Origin: Chloroflexota bacterium
GTDB lineage: Bacteria; Chloroflexota; Limnocylindria; Limnocylindrales; CSP1-4
Direction of reading: 5' to 3'
NCBI GenBank assembly: GCA_021777365.1
Contig: JAJYDP010000278.1
Span: 1-6,701 of the forward strand
Length of the DNA: 6,701 bases
This document shows, piece after piece, positions 6,582 to 6,701 of the stretch (its first letter is position 1; every line of letters starts with the position of its first letter). The translations under genes were made by a program, and so were the position numbers. Under the pieces are notes generated by a model. It saw only the letters and a program-made list of their open reading frames with translations. It was not told the DNA's origin and searched no databases.

Positions 6582-6701
6582 TCACCGCCGATCCACGTAC
6601 TCCAGGAGACGCTCCCGGAGCAGCGTGGTGGTGATCAGCGCCAGCGATGCGGCACCCAGCGCACCGAGGAGCAGGAGGATGGTTCCGTTGGGGCCACCGC
6701 C
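6582..6701 (-). CDS. C-terminal end of a membrane-anchored protein (5' part outside window)
   Basis: The minus-strand frame is open from the right edge to TGA at 6582-6584, giving the last 39 residues of a protein. They read as a glycine-rich linker (GGGPNG), one hydrophobic helix of about 19 residues (TILLLLGALGAASLALITT), and a short charged tail, LLRERLLEYVDRR. The Arg/Lys-type charge after the helix suits a cytoplasmic C terminus. The protein is thus either an extracellular protein tethered by a C-terminal helix or the last segment of a multi-pass protein. Codon use is strongly G/C at third positions, supporting coding. I do not recognise the family. Confidence 0.65.
   Translation of the reverse strand, partial: GGGPNGTILLLLGALGAASLALITTTLLRERLLEYVDRR

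Noticed and set aside
1..6701. CRISPR array, insertion sequence, phage or toxin-antitoxin system
   Set aside because: No regularly spaced direct repeats, transposase or integrase motifs, or small paired antitoxin/toxin frames were seen on either strand.

Overview
This is a very GC-rich bacterial chromosomal window with strong G/C preference at third codon positions, alanine- and arginine-rich proteins and short intergenic gaps. The mix of a MalT-like STAND regulator, an M20 metallo-hydrolase, a secreted subtilase with Ig-like repeats and a small J-domain protein suits an uncultured high-GC lineage. A Limnocylindria-like Chloroflexota or an Actinomycetota member is plausible, but the window alone cannot decide between them.

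Layout: (1) 1-2156, minus strand: the N-terminal ~718 codons of a large MalT/LuxR-family ATP-dependent regulator whose 3' end, with the expected DNA-binding domain, lies beyond the left edge. (2) 2157-2706: an RNA locus on the plus strand. It holds a tRNA-like element with intact acceptor and T arms but no D arm (2217-2277), then a complete tRNA-Leu(CAA) with encoded CCA (2370-2456), then about 250 nt without a gene that contains a 16-nt perfect palindrome. (3) 2707-4050, minus strand: a complete M20-family metallo-hydrolase with all metal-ligand motifs and a clear Shine-Dalgarno sequence. (4) 4051-4535: a divergent intergenic region with two hairpin-like dyads. (5) 4536-6260, plus strand: a secreted S8 subtilisin-like protease with signal peptide, catalytic D/H/N/S and two C-terminal Big_5-type Ig-like domains. 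(6) 6173-6472, minus strand: a short J-domain protein whose 3' end overlaps the protease gene convergently. (7) 6510-6545: a strong 14-bp hairpin. (8) 6582-6701, minus strand: the C-terminal tail, with one transmembrane helix, of a protein running off the right edge.

The genes do not form an obvious operon or one pathway. The hydrolase and the protease are divergent from a shared 485-nt region, so co-regulation of peptide or amide breakdown is conceivable but unproven. I see no CRISPR array, insertion sequence, phage gene, toxin-antitoxin pair or recognisable defence system. The most unusual items are the D-arm-less tRNA-like element, the truncated-looking J-domain gene that overlaps the protease 3' end, and the strong hairpin at 6510-6545.
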